Part shown: positions 22,771 to 31,250 of the stretch, piece by piece
Layout: every line of letters begins with the position of its first letter
How positions within the stretch are numbered: the stretch's first letter is position 1
From: Deltaproteobacteria bacterium
GTDB lineage: Bacteria > Myxococcota_A > UBA9042 > PHBI01
NCBI GenBank assembly: GCA_006226565.1
Contig: SBGO01000025.1
Span: forward strand, 1 to 33,898
Direction: 5' to 3'
DNA: 33,898 nt
Position numbers and translations under genes: made by a program
The notes under the pieces: generated by a model
What the model was told of the DNA's origin: nothing
What the model saw: only the letters and a program-made list of their open reading frames with translations
Databases searched by the model: none

Positions 22771-23700
22771 CTACCAGTTCCCGTCGAGGTCGAAGGAGAG
22801 GAGCACCATCAGCGTGTCCTGGCTGACGATGGGCTGGATGTCGACGCGGTCGAGGAGGGTGGCGGCCGGCGCGGGGCGCTTGCCGCTCGCGATGTCGTAG
22901 CGCTCGCGCATGTTGCTGCCGACCGTCCAGCCGATGGCGTGGCCGATGAAGGCGCCGGCCCAGACGTCCGAGCCCCAGTGGTGGTCGCCCTCGATCATCG
23001 CGAGGCCGACGAGGGCGACGATGGGGTAGGCGACCCAGGGGAGCCACTCCTCGTCGGGGTAGAAGGCGACCAGCGAGGAGGCGAGGGCCATGTGCGACGA
23101 CGTGTGCCCGGACGGCCAGGCGAGGCCCCCGCCGAAGGAGAAGCCGAAGTCGCGCGGGTTGTCGGTGCGCTCGATGGAGATGGCGCCGTAGTTGCCCGCG
23201 CCGGTGCCGTTGACGTAGGGCAGCGGTCGGTCGGTGACGAGCTTCTGGAGGGTGGTGACGACGAAGTTGATGCCGACCGCCTGGATCGCGGCGACGCCGG
23301 CGCTGATGGCCTCGTCGTCGTCGGCCGCCCAGCCCGCGAGGGCGATGAACCCCGGGATTAGGATCGGGGTGAGGTTGCCCGCGCCGAGCGCGACGTCGGA
23401 GACGGTGTCCCCGAGGATGCTCCCGCCATCCCAGAAGTACTGCTGGATCTTGGCGTCGGCGCCCGTCGTGACCATAAGCGCGGTGCCGCCGATCGCGAGG
23501 CCGTGCCACAGCAGGTTGATGTCCTGAAACGAGTCGAGGAAGTTGCCGTCGAGGTTCTCGAAGAGCCCGAGCGGCAGATCCTCCAGCGCGCCGCCTCCCG
23601 TGACCTCGGCGGGCGGCACCGGGGGAGCCTGCGGTGGCTCCTCGGCGTAGGCGGGGGAGGCGAGGAGCGCAACGGAGAGTAGGGTCGAGAGCAATCGCAT
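22771..23700 (-). CDS. PAP2 (type 2 phosphatidic acid phosphatase) family protein with degenerate motifs
   Basis: The 309-residue protein starts at the ATG at 23700 with a weak ribosome site. The signal peptide ends near AYA (17-19). The PAP2 core is residues about 60-265, with hydrophobic segments. Motif 2 is intact: PSGHTSSH (196-203). Motif 3 has His241 and Asp245 (HHWGSD), but the Arg six residues before His241 is Met235. Motif 1 aligns as KLVTDRPLP (153-161), where the Arg of KX6RP is Leu160. Two phosphate-binding Arg thus seem lost, so activity may be altered or absent. The C-terminus ends in a strand-like run finishing with Trp. PAP2 enzymes remove phosphate from lipids or undecaprenyl pyrophosphate in the periplasm. 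It is a lone gene. Confidence 0.8.
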   Translation of the reverse strand: MRLLSTLLSVALLASPAYAEEPPQAPPVPPAEVTGGGALEDLPLGLFENLDGNFLDSFQDINLLWHGLAIGGTALMVTTGADAKIQQYFWDGGSILGDTVSDVALGAGNLTPILIPGFIALAGWAADDDEAISAGVAAIQAVGINFVVTTLQKLVTDRPLPYVNGTGAGNYGAISIERTDNPRDFGFSFGGGLAWPSGHTSSHMALASSLVAFYPDEEWLPWVAYPIVALVGLAMIEGDHHWGSDVWAGAFIGHAIGWTVGSNMRERYDIASGKRPAPAATLLDRVDIQPIVSQDTLMVLLSFDLDGNW

Positions 23701-23876
23701 CGGTCACATCAGGGCGCGGCCGCGTCGAACCGTGCGAGCGGCGGTCGTCAGGAACGCGTCCGAGCTCCCCGCTCCTCGGGAGGAGCGTAGAGCTGGCCAC
23801 GAACCCACCTTAGTCGCCGCTCGGGGACCCGTGAACGGGCGTTCCTGCCGAGATCCTGCCTGATCCTGCGCGCGCC

Positions 23877-23892
23877 GACCTCAGTTGAGGTC
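23877..23892. promoter_or_regulatory. Inverted repeat GACCTC-N4-GAGGTC, candidate operator
   Basis: GACCTC (23877-23882), AGTT, GAGGTC (23887-23892), with an inner A/T pair extending the arms to seven bases. It lies about 180 bases before the PAP2 start. The half-sites and spacer length match the repeat at 2123-2138. Confidence 0.5.
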
Positions 23893-24027
23893 GTGATCGT
23901 GCGGAATCGGCTCGAACCTGCGGATCCCGGTACCCTCTGCTCGCCTGCGCGTCACCGCGGGGGCGTCGCGCCGCCGCCGACCGAGGTCAGCGCCGGCGCC
24001 TCCTCGCCGTAGAGGCTGCCACGGTGC

Positions 24028-24062
24028 CGCGTCCTCGTCGCCAGTCCGTCGACGAGGACGCG
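24028..24062 (-). terminator. Long hairpin after the giant lipoprotein gene
   Basis: CGCGTCCTCGTCG (24028-24040) pairs perfectly over 13 bases with CGACGAGGACGCG (24050-24062). It begins 14 bases after the stop at 24076 on the leftward strand. No T-run follows, so termination may need a factor. Confidence 0.6.
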
Positions 24063-24075
24063 GGCCCGTGACCGA

Positions 24076-27000
24076 TCAGTACGCCGTGAGATCGCGGAAG
24101 TAGATCCCGCCACTGTCGCCGTCCTGGCCGGTGGAGCGCCACAGCGAGATGAGGCTGGCGCCCGGGAGCGGGACCAGCTCGAGCTGGTCCTGGGACGCCG
24201 TCCAGGTCCGGTTCACCACGACGCGCGCGCCGAAGGGGACCCCGGACGGAGACATCCGGCGGTACTGCACGGCGTAGCCGTCGCCGTCGACCCCCTCGGA
24301 CTCCCAGCCGACGACGATGTTGCCGGTGGAGAGGTAGCGGACGACGGGGTTCCGCTGGGTGTTCGCGGTCAGCACGTTGAGCTGGACCTCGTTCGCGAGC
24401 TTCCCGAGGTTGCTGTTCATGACCTGGCAGAAGACGCCGAGCGAGTCGGCCGTGTCCTGGCCCAGAGACTGCCAGCACGCCGTCACGCGGGTACCGTCCG
24501 CGGAGACGGCGATGGTCGCGTTGGTCTGATCCTGGCCGAGCTCCGTGTTGACGACCACCTCGTCGCCGAGCGCGCCGCCCTGCGCGTCGAACTTGCGCGC
24601 GTGGATGTTGAGGCCGGAGCCGTCGGACGCCATCGACTGCCACGCGATGAAGAGGTTGCCGTCGTCGTCGGCCGCAATGGCAGGGTAGTCCTGCAGCCCC
24701 GCGGTGTCCGTGTTGACGATGAAGTCCGTGGTGACCGGCGTGCCGTCGTAGTCGACCACCCGGGCGAAGATGTCCGAGATGGAGCCGTCACCGGCCTGCC
24801 CGCTCCAGACGACCGCCGCGGCGTCGTCGGTCGTCATCGCCACGTCGGGGTTGCGCTGGAAGCCGGCGGTCGTCGCGTTGATCGCGACGTCGCTGACCGT
24901 CGTCGGCGCGCCGGTGGCGTCGATGAATCGGCCGAAGACGCCGTCGTTGCTGCCGTCCTGCTCGGCGGACTGCCAGACGGCGGCGAAGTGGGCCTGGCCG
25001 CCGGCGACCGCGACGCCGCGCTGGGCGCCCACGTTGTAGGTGTTGAGCTGGAGCTCGGCGGACAGGCCGCCGCCGTAGGGGGTGATGATCCGAGCGAGGA
25101 TCTCGCCGTCCTGCTGGCCCGCCACGGGGGAGTCGTAGGCCGCGAGCACGTCGCCCGAGGCGATGGCCGCCCCGCGGACACCGCGCTGGTCCCCGGCGGT
25201 GGTGTCGTTCAGCCGGCGCTCGACCTGCCCGATCATGGGCGAGCCGTCTTGCTCGAAGCGGCGGGTCCAGACCGCGCCCTGATTGTCGACGAAGCCCACG
25301 ACCCAGTCGTCGTCCTGAAGGACCTCGACGGTGGGCAGATACTGTGCGCCGCTCGTGAACGTGTTGACCGAGATGTCGGCGCCCTGCGGCGAGCCGTTCG
25401 CGGAGTAGCGTCGCGCCTTCACGCCCCAGCCGTCGGCGTCCCCATAGCGGTCGTCGAAGACCACCACGAAGCCGTCGTCGGAGAACCGCGCGACCTCACC
25501 GAGCCGCTGGTCGCCGGTGGTGGCGGAGCTGACCCTGAACACGCTGCCGAGGGAGCTGCCCGAAACGTCGAAGCGCTGGCCGAAGACCCCGAGGCCGTCG
25601 CCGTCGCCGCCCTGCGACTCCCAGATCACGACGACGCTGCCGTCCTGCTGCCCGATGATGCGGACGTCGCCGAAGGTACCGGTGCTCGCGGTGACGAGCG
25701 TCATCGCCGAGGCGCCGGCCGGCTGACCGCTCTGCTGGAAGCGGCGCATCTGGATCTCGGTCAGGCTCGGGGCGACCCACGCGACCAGGAGGTTGCCCGT
25801 GCCGTCCGTGGCGAGGCGAGCGTCCCAGTAGTCTCCCGAGGCCTTGGCGCTCGCGGCCACCAGCTGAACCGGCGTGCCGTTCTGCATCAAGCCCGTGGGG
25901 GGCAGGAGGTAGATATTGCGTGGGCGCAGGGTCGGGTACGATGCCGACCGGTAGTTGTCCGTGATCTCGGCGTTGTGCGCGACGACGAAGCCGAAGTCGC
26001 CGCCGCTCGTCGCGAACGCGATCGAGCGCGCGCTGTTCGACCTGAGCCGGCCGACCGCGACGGATCCGTAGTAGCAGAGGTCGGCGCTCATCGTGAGGCT
26101 CTGCATCTGCTCGTTGGCGAGCACGTCGCCGTCGCTGTTGAGGGCCGCTCCGCGGAGGGCTGCGGACATCGTCTGCCAGTGCCAGTTGTAGCAGGGGTTC
26201 ACAGCCTGAACGTAGGCCTGGCCGCTGTAGTACGCCGTCGCGACGTCTCCCCCGGGGCGCGTCGCCATCCGCGTCGACCACACCGGCGTGCGACCGGTGG
26301 CGGTCAGCGAGAGCTCCTCGTTCTCGCGGCTCCCCTGTCCGTCGCTGAAGCGGAGCTGGACGTTCGGCGACGCGGTCCCCCACCACTGGGTGAGGTAGCG
26401 GCCGAAGCCGAGGGCCACGATCGACGGCTGCTGGTCGCCGCGCACGTTCGCGTTGACGCGCTCCTCGATGCAGGCGTTGCCGGTGCCGATGCACACGCCC
26501 ACGCTGCAGGCGTCGGTGATGGTGCACTCGTCCGCGTCGTCGCACGGGGTCCCGTTGGGCTGCGGGATGGCCTGACAGGCCGTGTCACGCGGCTTGTTGG
26601 GGTTGCAGAAGGCGCTGTTGCAGGCGTCGCCGATCTCGGCGACGCAGTCGCGGTCGACGCCGCCGACGCAGCCACCTTCGCCGTCACAGGCTGCGTCGAC
26701 CTTGCACACGTTGCTGCTCTCGCAGGCCGTCCCCGCCGCCAGCGGCGTCGCGACGCAGGTGTGCGTCGTGGCGCCCGTCGAGTTGCAGGTCCCGGCGTTG
26801 CAGGCGTCCCCTGCCGAGGAGCAGTCCGGCGCCGTGCCGGGGATGCAGACGCCGTTGGCGCTGCAGACGTCGCCCTCGGTGCAGCCGCTGCCGTCACTGC
26901 AGGCGGCGCCCTGGGCCTTCTTGTCGATGAGGCAGGTGTCGTCGTACTCGTTGCAGGCCCCGACGAGGCAGCTCCCGGCGCTCTGGGCGCACGGGTCGTC

Positions 27001-29370
27001 GCCGCCGACGCAGGTCCCGATGGCGTTGCAGGTGTCCGCGTCGGTGCAGAAGAGGCCGTCGTCGCAGGGCGTCCCCTCGGGGGCGATGCCGCCGCCGAGG
27101 CAGAAGCCGAGCTCGCACTGATCGCCGACCGTGCAGGGGTCGCCGTCATCGCAGTCGATGTCGCTCGCGAGCACGAAGTCGCAGCCGCCGGTGGGCTCGC
27201 ATTGCGGGGTCTTGCAGTCGTTGCCCGTCGCGCAGTCGTCGCCGACCGGGAGCAGCAGCTGGGCGTTCTGGCTGGACAGGGTCGTGACGCCATCGGTCGC
27301 GACGGCCCGGCAGCTCACGAGGTCGCAGTCGCTCAGCCCCGAGATGCTCGCAGCGCCCTCGACCTCGTCCTGTCCGGTGACGACCCAGTAGTAGGTGTAC
27401 GTGACCGCACCGTCGAAGTGCTTGGCGGGCTCGACGAAGTCACAGCGCACCGCGCCGGCGGCGCCGTTGGGGGCCACGACCACGACGACCGGCGCGCGCG
27501 GCTCGGGCGCGACCAGCGCGATGGGGCTGCTCTGGACCACCGGGCCCAGGGTGGCCCCGTTCTTCGGCGTGACCTCGCACATGATCAGGGTGCCGGCCGC
27601 GTAGATGCTCGGCGTGTAGGTGCCCCCGATGGCGCCGGCGATGGGCGTCTGGGTGCCCAGGCCGTTGGTGGTGAACCATGCGTAGCTCACCTCGAGGGGG
27701 TCGCCGTCGGGATCGTGCCAGCCGGTGGGGGTGCAGGTCAGGAGATCGTACGGGGTCGGCTGGGCGGGCGTGATCGTGGCGCCCACCAGGGTCGGCGGGG
27801 CGTTGCCGATGGTGACGCTGTTCTTGCTGAGCTTCGGGGCGGTCATGCCGCCCTGGCCGTCGTTGGCGGAGATGCCGCAGGTCACGGCGTCGCCGCGGTC
27901 GAAGTCGGCGCCGGTGATGACGCTCCCCGTGACCCCGGCGACCTCTTCGCCGTTGACGTACCAGACATACCCGAGGGTGACCGAGTCGCCGTCCGGGTCC
28001 GTGGCGTCGTTGACGACGCACTCGATGACCGCACCTTCGTCGACGCTCGTGGTGCCGGCCTGCGGACGCACGAGGGTCTCGCCGAGGACCGGCGCCGCGT
28101 TGGCGAGGGTGACCGCGGCGCTGACGCCGGGCGCCGAGCTCGCCTGGCCGTCGGAGGCGACGATCTGGCACGAGATGGCGTTGCCACGGCGCGCCGTGAC
28201 GCCAAGCGCGGTCTTCAGGACGCTCCCGGACAGCTCCGACTGCGCAATGTCGGGGTTGAGGTAGCCGTCGACGCGCCAGCCGACCGTGTAGGTGAGGTTG
28301 TCGCCGTCGGGATCCGTCGAGGGGGTGGCGAGGGTGCAGGTCAGCGCCGTCGTCGCGTCGGCGGTGGCGGGGGCGAGGGCCGCCTCCGGGGCCGTCGGTC
28401 CCGCGTTGAGGACCTGCGCCGAGGCGGTCGTCCGGGCCTCACCGGCGTCATCGCCGTCGCTCGGGGTGTACTCGCAGAGGATGTTCATCCCCTTGTCGGT
28501 CTTCGCCGCGGGCAGGGTGCAGCTGCCGTCGTGGGCGATGGGCGTCGCGCCGTCGAAGAAGGCGCAGGTGTCGCTGGCCGTGTCGCCGTCGGGGTCGCGC
28601 CAGCCGGTGCAGAGGCAGTCGAAGTCGGTCATCGTGTCACCCGCCGAAGGCAGGAGCGTCGCCGAGTCGCAGCTCGGGGGGCTGTTGACCACGGTCACGC
28701 TGGCCGTGGCCTCGGCGCCATCCGCCATGCCGTCGTTGGCCACGACGCGGACCTCCCAGGTCTCGCCCTTGGCCGTCTGCGCTGCGGCCACCACGGCCGT
28801 GGTCACGTTCGCGAACTCACCGTCCTTGAACCAGCGGTAGCTGTAGGTCAGCGCGCTCGCCGCCCGGTTGGGGTCGGTGGCGCCGGTCGTGATGACGGCC
28901 TCGAGATCATCCGCCGTCGTCGCGGTGGCGGGGGAGATGGCGACGACCACCGCGCCGGGCGGCTCGTTGACCTGCAGCGTGAGGGTGTCGGTGCCGGTCA
29001 GGCCCTCGGTGTCGGTCACCACGACGGTGATGAGGTGCGTGCCCGGCTCGAGCGACGGGTAGTCGAAGGTCGTGTTGCCGAGGCTGTTGGCCGGCGAGTC
29101 GTTGAGCGGCGTCGCGACGAGGTCGCTGGTCCATTCGATGGTCAGCGCATCGGGAGCGTCGCGGTCGTCACTCACCGTGGCCGTGAACGTGATGGCTTCG
29201 TCGGAGGGGACGATCGCCCCTGCGGCGGGCTTGACGATGCTCACGACGGGGGCCGCGTTGGTGTCCGTCGATGTGTCGTCGGAGCTGTTCCCTCCGCTGT
29301 CGTCGCCGGAGCACGCGACGAAAGAGAGCACGGCGACACCGAACACGGCGAGGTAGGTGGCTGATCTCAT
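24076..29370 (-). CDS. Giant lipoprotein: Ig-like repeats, Cys-rich region, propeller-like C-terminus
   Basis: The 1764-residue protein starts MRSATYLAVFGVAVLSFVAC at 29370; Cys20 is the lipobox Cys (FVAC). An acidic Ser/Asp linker follows. Residues about 35-715 hold seven Ig/cadherin-like domains of about 95 residues, recognisable by APVVS, DPDGD and ending in S-V-T-V-type strands. Residues about 720-975 are Cys-rich with repeated CDDGxxCT..D.C..G.C units, like those of furin- or EGF-like modules. Residues about 975-1764 are a repeat of blocks such as VVIWESQGGDGDGLGVFGQR and VNTDTAGLQDYPAIA, probably two beta propellers. It should be anchored in the outer membrane and reach the surface, perhaps for adhesion; no enzyme motif is seen. 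Confidence 0.85.
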   Translation of the reverse strand: MRSATYLAVFGVAVLSFVACSGDDSGGNSSDDTSTDTNAAPVVSIVKPAAGAIVPSDEAITFTATVSDDRDAPDALTIEWTSDLVATPLNDSPANSLGNTTFDYPSLEPGTHLITVVVTDTEGLTGTDTLTLQVNEPPGAVVVAISPATATTADDLEAVITTGATDPNRAASALTYSYRWFKDGEFANVTTAVVAAAQTAKGETWEVRVVANDGMADGAEATASVTVVNSPPSCDSATLLPSAGDTMTDFDCLCTGWRDPDGDTASDTCAFFDGATPIAHDGSCTLPAAKTDKGMNILCEYTPSDGDDAGEARTTASAQVLNAGPTAPEAALAPATADATTALTCTLATPSTDPDGDNLTYTVGWRVDGYLNPDIAQSELSGSVLKTALGVTARRGNAISCQIVASDGQASSAPGVSAAVTLANAAPVLGETLVRPQAGTTSVDEGAVIECVVNDATDPDGDSVTLGYVWYVNGEEVAGVTGSVITGADFDRGDAVTCGISANDGQGGMTAPKLSKNSVTIGNAPPTLVGATITPAQPTPYDLLTCTPTGWHDPDGDPLEVSYAWFTTNGLGTQTPIAGAIGGTYTPSIYAAGTLIMCEVTPKNGATLGPVVQSSPIALVAPEPRAPVVVVVAPNGAAGAVRCDFVEPAKHFDGAVTYTYYWVVTGQDEVEGAASISGLSDCDLVSCRAVATDGVTTLSSQNAQLLLPVGDDCATGNDCKTPQCEPTGGCDFVLASDIDCDDGDPCTVGDQCELGFCLGGGIAPEGTPCDDGLFCTDADTCNAIGTCVGGDDPCAQSAGSCLVGACNEYDDTCLIDKKAQGAACSDGSGCTEGDVCSANGVCIPGTAPDCSSAGDACNAGTCNSTGATTHTCVATPLAAGTACESSNVCKVDAACDGEGGCVGGVDRDCVAEIGDACNSAFCNPNKPRDTACQAIPQPNGTPCDDADECTITDACSVGVCIGTGNACIEERVNANVRGDQQPSIVALGFGRYLTQWWGTASPNVQLRFSDGQGSRENEELSLTATGRTPVWSTRMATRPGGDVATAYYSGQAYVQAVNPCYNWHWQTMSAALRGAALNSDGDVLANEQMQSLTMSADLCYYGSVAVGRLRSNSARSIAFATSGGDFGFVVAHNAEITDNYRSASYPTLRPRNIYLLPPTGLMQNGTPVQLVAASAKASGDYWDARLATDGTGNLLVAWVAPSLTEIQMRRFQQSGQPAGASAMTLVTASTGTFGDVRIIGQQDGSVVVIWESQGGDGDGLGVFGQRFDVSGSSLGSVFRVSSATTGDQRLGEVARFSDDGFVVVFDDRYGDADGWGVKARRYSANGSPQGADISVNTFTSGAQYLPTVEVLQDDDWVVGFVDNQGAVWTRRFEQDGSPMIGQVERRLNDTTAGDQRGVRGAAIASGDVLAAYDSPVAGQQDGEILARIITPYGGGLSAELQLNTYNVGAQRGVAVAGGQAHFAAVWQSAEQDGSNDGVFGRFIDATGAPTTVSDVAINATTAGFQRNPDVAMTTDDAAAVVWSGQAGDGSISDIFARVVDYDGTPVTTDFIVNTDTAGLQDYPAIAADDDGNLFIAWQSMASDGSGLNIHARKFDAQGGALGDEVVVNTELGQDQTNATIAVSADGTRVTACWQSLGQDTADSLGVFCQVMNSNLGKLANEVQLNVLTANTQRNPVVRYLSTGNIVVGWESEGVDGDGYAVQYRRMSPSGVPFGARVVVNRTWTASQDQLELVPLPGASLISLWRSTGQDGDSGGIYFRDLTAY

Positions 29371-29398
29371 GTGATTTCTCTCAGGGGGAGCGCAATTT

Positions 29399-29547
29399 GA
29401 CCGCATGGCTAGTGCGGTCTCGTGAGGAGTCTGCCCACACGGGTGGCGCCTTTTCAACGAAAAGGCGTGGCGATGCTGAACCGCGTTCGCGCTCCGTCGA
29501 GCGCGAAGCGGGCCACGTCAGCGGGGCTCCTACGGCCTTCCGGAGCC
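29399..29547. ncRNA. Four successive hairpins, possible structured leader or small RNA
   Basis: In the 355-base spacer between two leftward genes there are hairpins at 29399-29419 (GACCGCA/TGCGGTC), 29447-29467 (CGCCTTTTC/GAAAAGGCG, perfect with a 3-base loop), 29482-29510 (TTCGCGCTC/GAGCGCGAA plus CGC/GCG) and 29525-29547 (GGCTCC/GGAGCC). They come before the terminator-like hairpin at 29617. They could form the leader of the giant lipoprotein gene or a separate RNA; the strand is not determined. I match no known RNA family. Confidence 0.35.
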
Positions 29548-29616
29548 GTGACCTACGTAACCCGTGCGGTGGAATGTCGGCCCGTCCGCCGCCTCGAGCC
29601 GAGAGGTCGCGGTCAA

Positions 29617-29654
29617 ACGAAAGAGGCAGCCCAAGGGGGCTGCCTCCGTTTCGT
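29617..29654 (-). terminator. Terminator-like hairpin after the lipase gene
   Basis: GAGGCAGCCC (29623-29632) pairs with GGGCTGCCTC (29637-29646), and the flanking ACGAAA and TTTCGT extend the stem past a 2-base bulge. It begins about 70 bases after the stop at 29726 on the leftward strand. TTTG follows on that strand and gives a weak U-run; the stem would also work rightward. Confidence 0.65.
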
Positions 29655-29725
29655 GAAGCGTTGCGTTTCCGCGTCACCGGCGCGGGACGCGGGCCAGGTC
29701 CGAGGTCAGCCCCGGCGGTGGCGCG

Positions 29726-30991
29726 TCACGCCGGCTGCTTCTTCGGCGGCTCCTTGGCCGCCTCGCCGTAGAGGCCGATGACCGCGTCGCGCATCTTGAC
29801 CTTCTGGACCTCGGTCAGCTTCGTGGCGTCCTTGATGACGGCGAGGACGCGGTTGAGGGAGTAGACCCCCGACTCGGCCATCTGCGTCACCTGCTTCCAC
29901 ATCGCGACGTAGGGCTCCATGTCCTTGTCGCGCTTGATCCCGCCGAAGGCCTTGCGGCCCCACTCCGAGACCTTCGCGGTCCACTCGCTCTTTTCCTTGT
30001 CGGCGTCGGACTTCGTGACGCGCACGAGCTTGTCCTCGGCCTGCTTGCCGCCCTTGCTGCGGAGCCCGGGGATGACGTTGCCGCGCGCCGCCGCAAGCCG
30101 GGCCAGCGGGAACTGCATGTGGTCGAGGGGGTTGCCGATGCCGACCGAGTGGAAGGTGAAGACCTCGCCCTCGGAGAGCTTCTCGCCGGCGCTGTGGACG
30201 ATGTCGCCCTCGGCCCGGTAGTGGGTCGACTTGATCTTCTTCCCCTCGGGCTTGCTGGCGTTGAACTTCTTGATCTTGTCCGCCGCGTCGCCGTCGACCG
30301 CCGGCGCCTGGAAGGTCACGATGCGCCGCACCGAGCCGGGGAAGTAGGCCGCCGCGAGCTGCGCGAGCGCGCCGCCGAGGCTGTGGCCGGTGACCAGCAC
30401 CGGCCCGCCCGCCGCCCCGAACATCGCCTTGATGCGGTGGATGTTCGACGAGAACTGGTAGGTGCCGATGCCGTGGCGGTTGGTGTCGTCGGAGATGCCG
30501 CGGTCGTTCGCCGTCCCGCGGAAGGCGAGCACCGCCGGCGGCACGCCGCCGTGCGCGGCGCGGATGATCTTCGCCTGCGCGGTCTTGCCGGCCAGCGCCT
30601 CCTCGCTCGGGAGGTAGAGCACGGCGCGGAAGCCGCTCTCCGGGTCCTCGACCGCGCCGGCGTTCTTGTAGCCCCAGAGCGCCAGCGTCTTCGCGTCGAT
30701 GCCCTTGTAGGCGCCGCGGTGGGCCAGCTGCTCCATGATGATGTCCTGGTTGGAGATCTGCTGAGCTCCGTCCATGACCTCTTGCTTGCGCCCCTTGGCC
30801 CCGAGGCGGGCGTTGTAGATCGCCTCCTTGGGGTTCTTCACGGCGTGCATCGCCTGCGCCATGGGGCTCAGCGCCTGCTCCTGCTCCTCCATCGAGGACA
30901 TGGAGCGGAGCCAGGCCGGCGACGGCTGCTCCTGCTGGGCCTGTTGGGCCTGCGGCGCGGGCTGGGGCGACCGCTTCAGGAAGTCGAGCAT
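29726..30991 (-). CDS. Class 3 lipase-fold protein
   Basis: The 421-residue protein starts MLDFLKRSPQP at 30991 with a weak ribosome site. Residues about 8-30 are a Gln/Pro-rich tail. The alpha/beta-hydrolase domain covers about 110-300: the oxyanion segment LAFRGT (155-160), the nucleophile elbow GHSLGGA (202-208, Ser204), Asp263 in EGDIVHS and probably His291 in LDHMQF. This is the lipase class 3 arrangement, acting on acyl esters of lipids. Residues about 300-421 are a charged helical domain without a recognised motif. No signal peptide is visible, so it is either cytoplasmic or exported by another route. The spacer to the next gene leftward is 355 bases with a terminator, so it is probably its own transcript. 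Confidence 0.85.
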   Translation of the reverse strand: MLDFLKRSPQPAPQAQQAQQEQPSPAWLRSMSSMEEQEQALSPMAQAMHAVKNPKEAIYNARLGAKGRKQEVMDGAQQISNQDIIMEQLAHRGAYKGIDAKTLALWGYKNAGAVEDPESGFRAVLYLPSEEALAGKTAQAKIIRAAHGGVPPAVLAFRGTANDRGISDDTNRHGIGTYQFSSNIHRIKAMFGAAGGPVLVTGHSLGGALAQLAAAYFPGSVRRIVTFQAPAVDGDAADKIKKFNASKPEGKKIKSTHYRAEGDIVHSAGEKLSEGEVFTFHSVGIGNPLDHMQFPLARLAAARGNVIPGLRSKGGKQAEDKLVRVTKSDADKEKSEWTAKVSEWGRKAFGGIKRDKDMEPYVAMWKQVTQMAESGVYSLNRVLAVIKDATKLTEVQKVKMRDAVIGLYGEAAKEPPKKQPA

Positions 30992-31146
30992 GGTGACACT
31001 CGTGTGCGTGGGTAGGCGCACCGTATCCGAGCGGAGATCCTCGTGGCAACGAACTTCCCGGAAAAGAGGGCGACAGGCCGCTTTGGCGGCCCGGCGCACA
31101 GCCCTCGCGCACGCCAGGTGCCGACCTCGGTCCGCGGTCGATTCGC

Positions 31147-31165
31147 TTTGACATCAGGGGTCTCG
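31147..31165 (+). promoter_or_regulatory. Shared upstream motif (copy 2) with TTGACA
   Basis: This 19-base stretch matches 3587-3605 at 16 positions and ends in the identical ATCAGGGGTCTCG. It includes TTGACA (31148-31153), a perfect -35-like hexamer, but the expected -10 position holds only TAGTTA. It lies 86 bases before the lipoprotein start at 31251. Confidence 0.35.
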
Positions 31166-31250
31166 CGGAAGTAGTTACTCGATGTTGAGTCACGCCGTTA
31201 TCGTCGCGGCGCCGCTCACGAGCCGACCCGATGCGGTCAGGAGGCTCCGG

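Larger units (their letters stand above)
23701..24075. other. Intergenic region upstream of the PAP2 gene
   Basis: This 375-base region lies between two leftward genes. It contains the inverted repeat at 23877-23892 and the hairpin at 24028-24062, listed separately. Nothing else, and no supported small gene, is visible. Confidence 0.5.

Noticed and set aside
24601-29364. A 1587-residue open frame on the plus strand, antisense to the giant lipoprotein gene
   Set aside because: It mirrors a real gene in very GC-rich DNA and has a Val/Ala/Arg-heavy composition with no domain or ribosome site.
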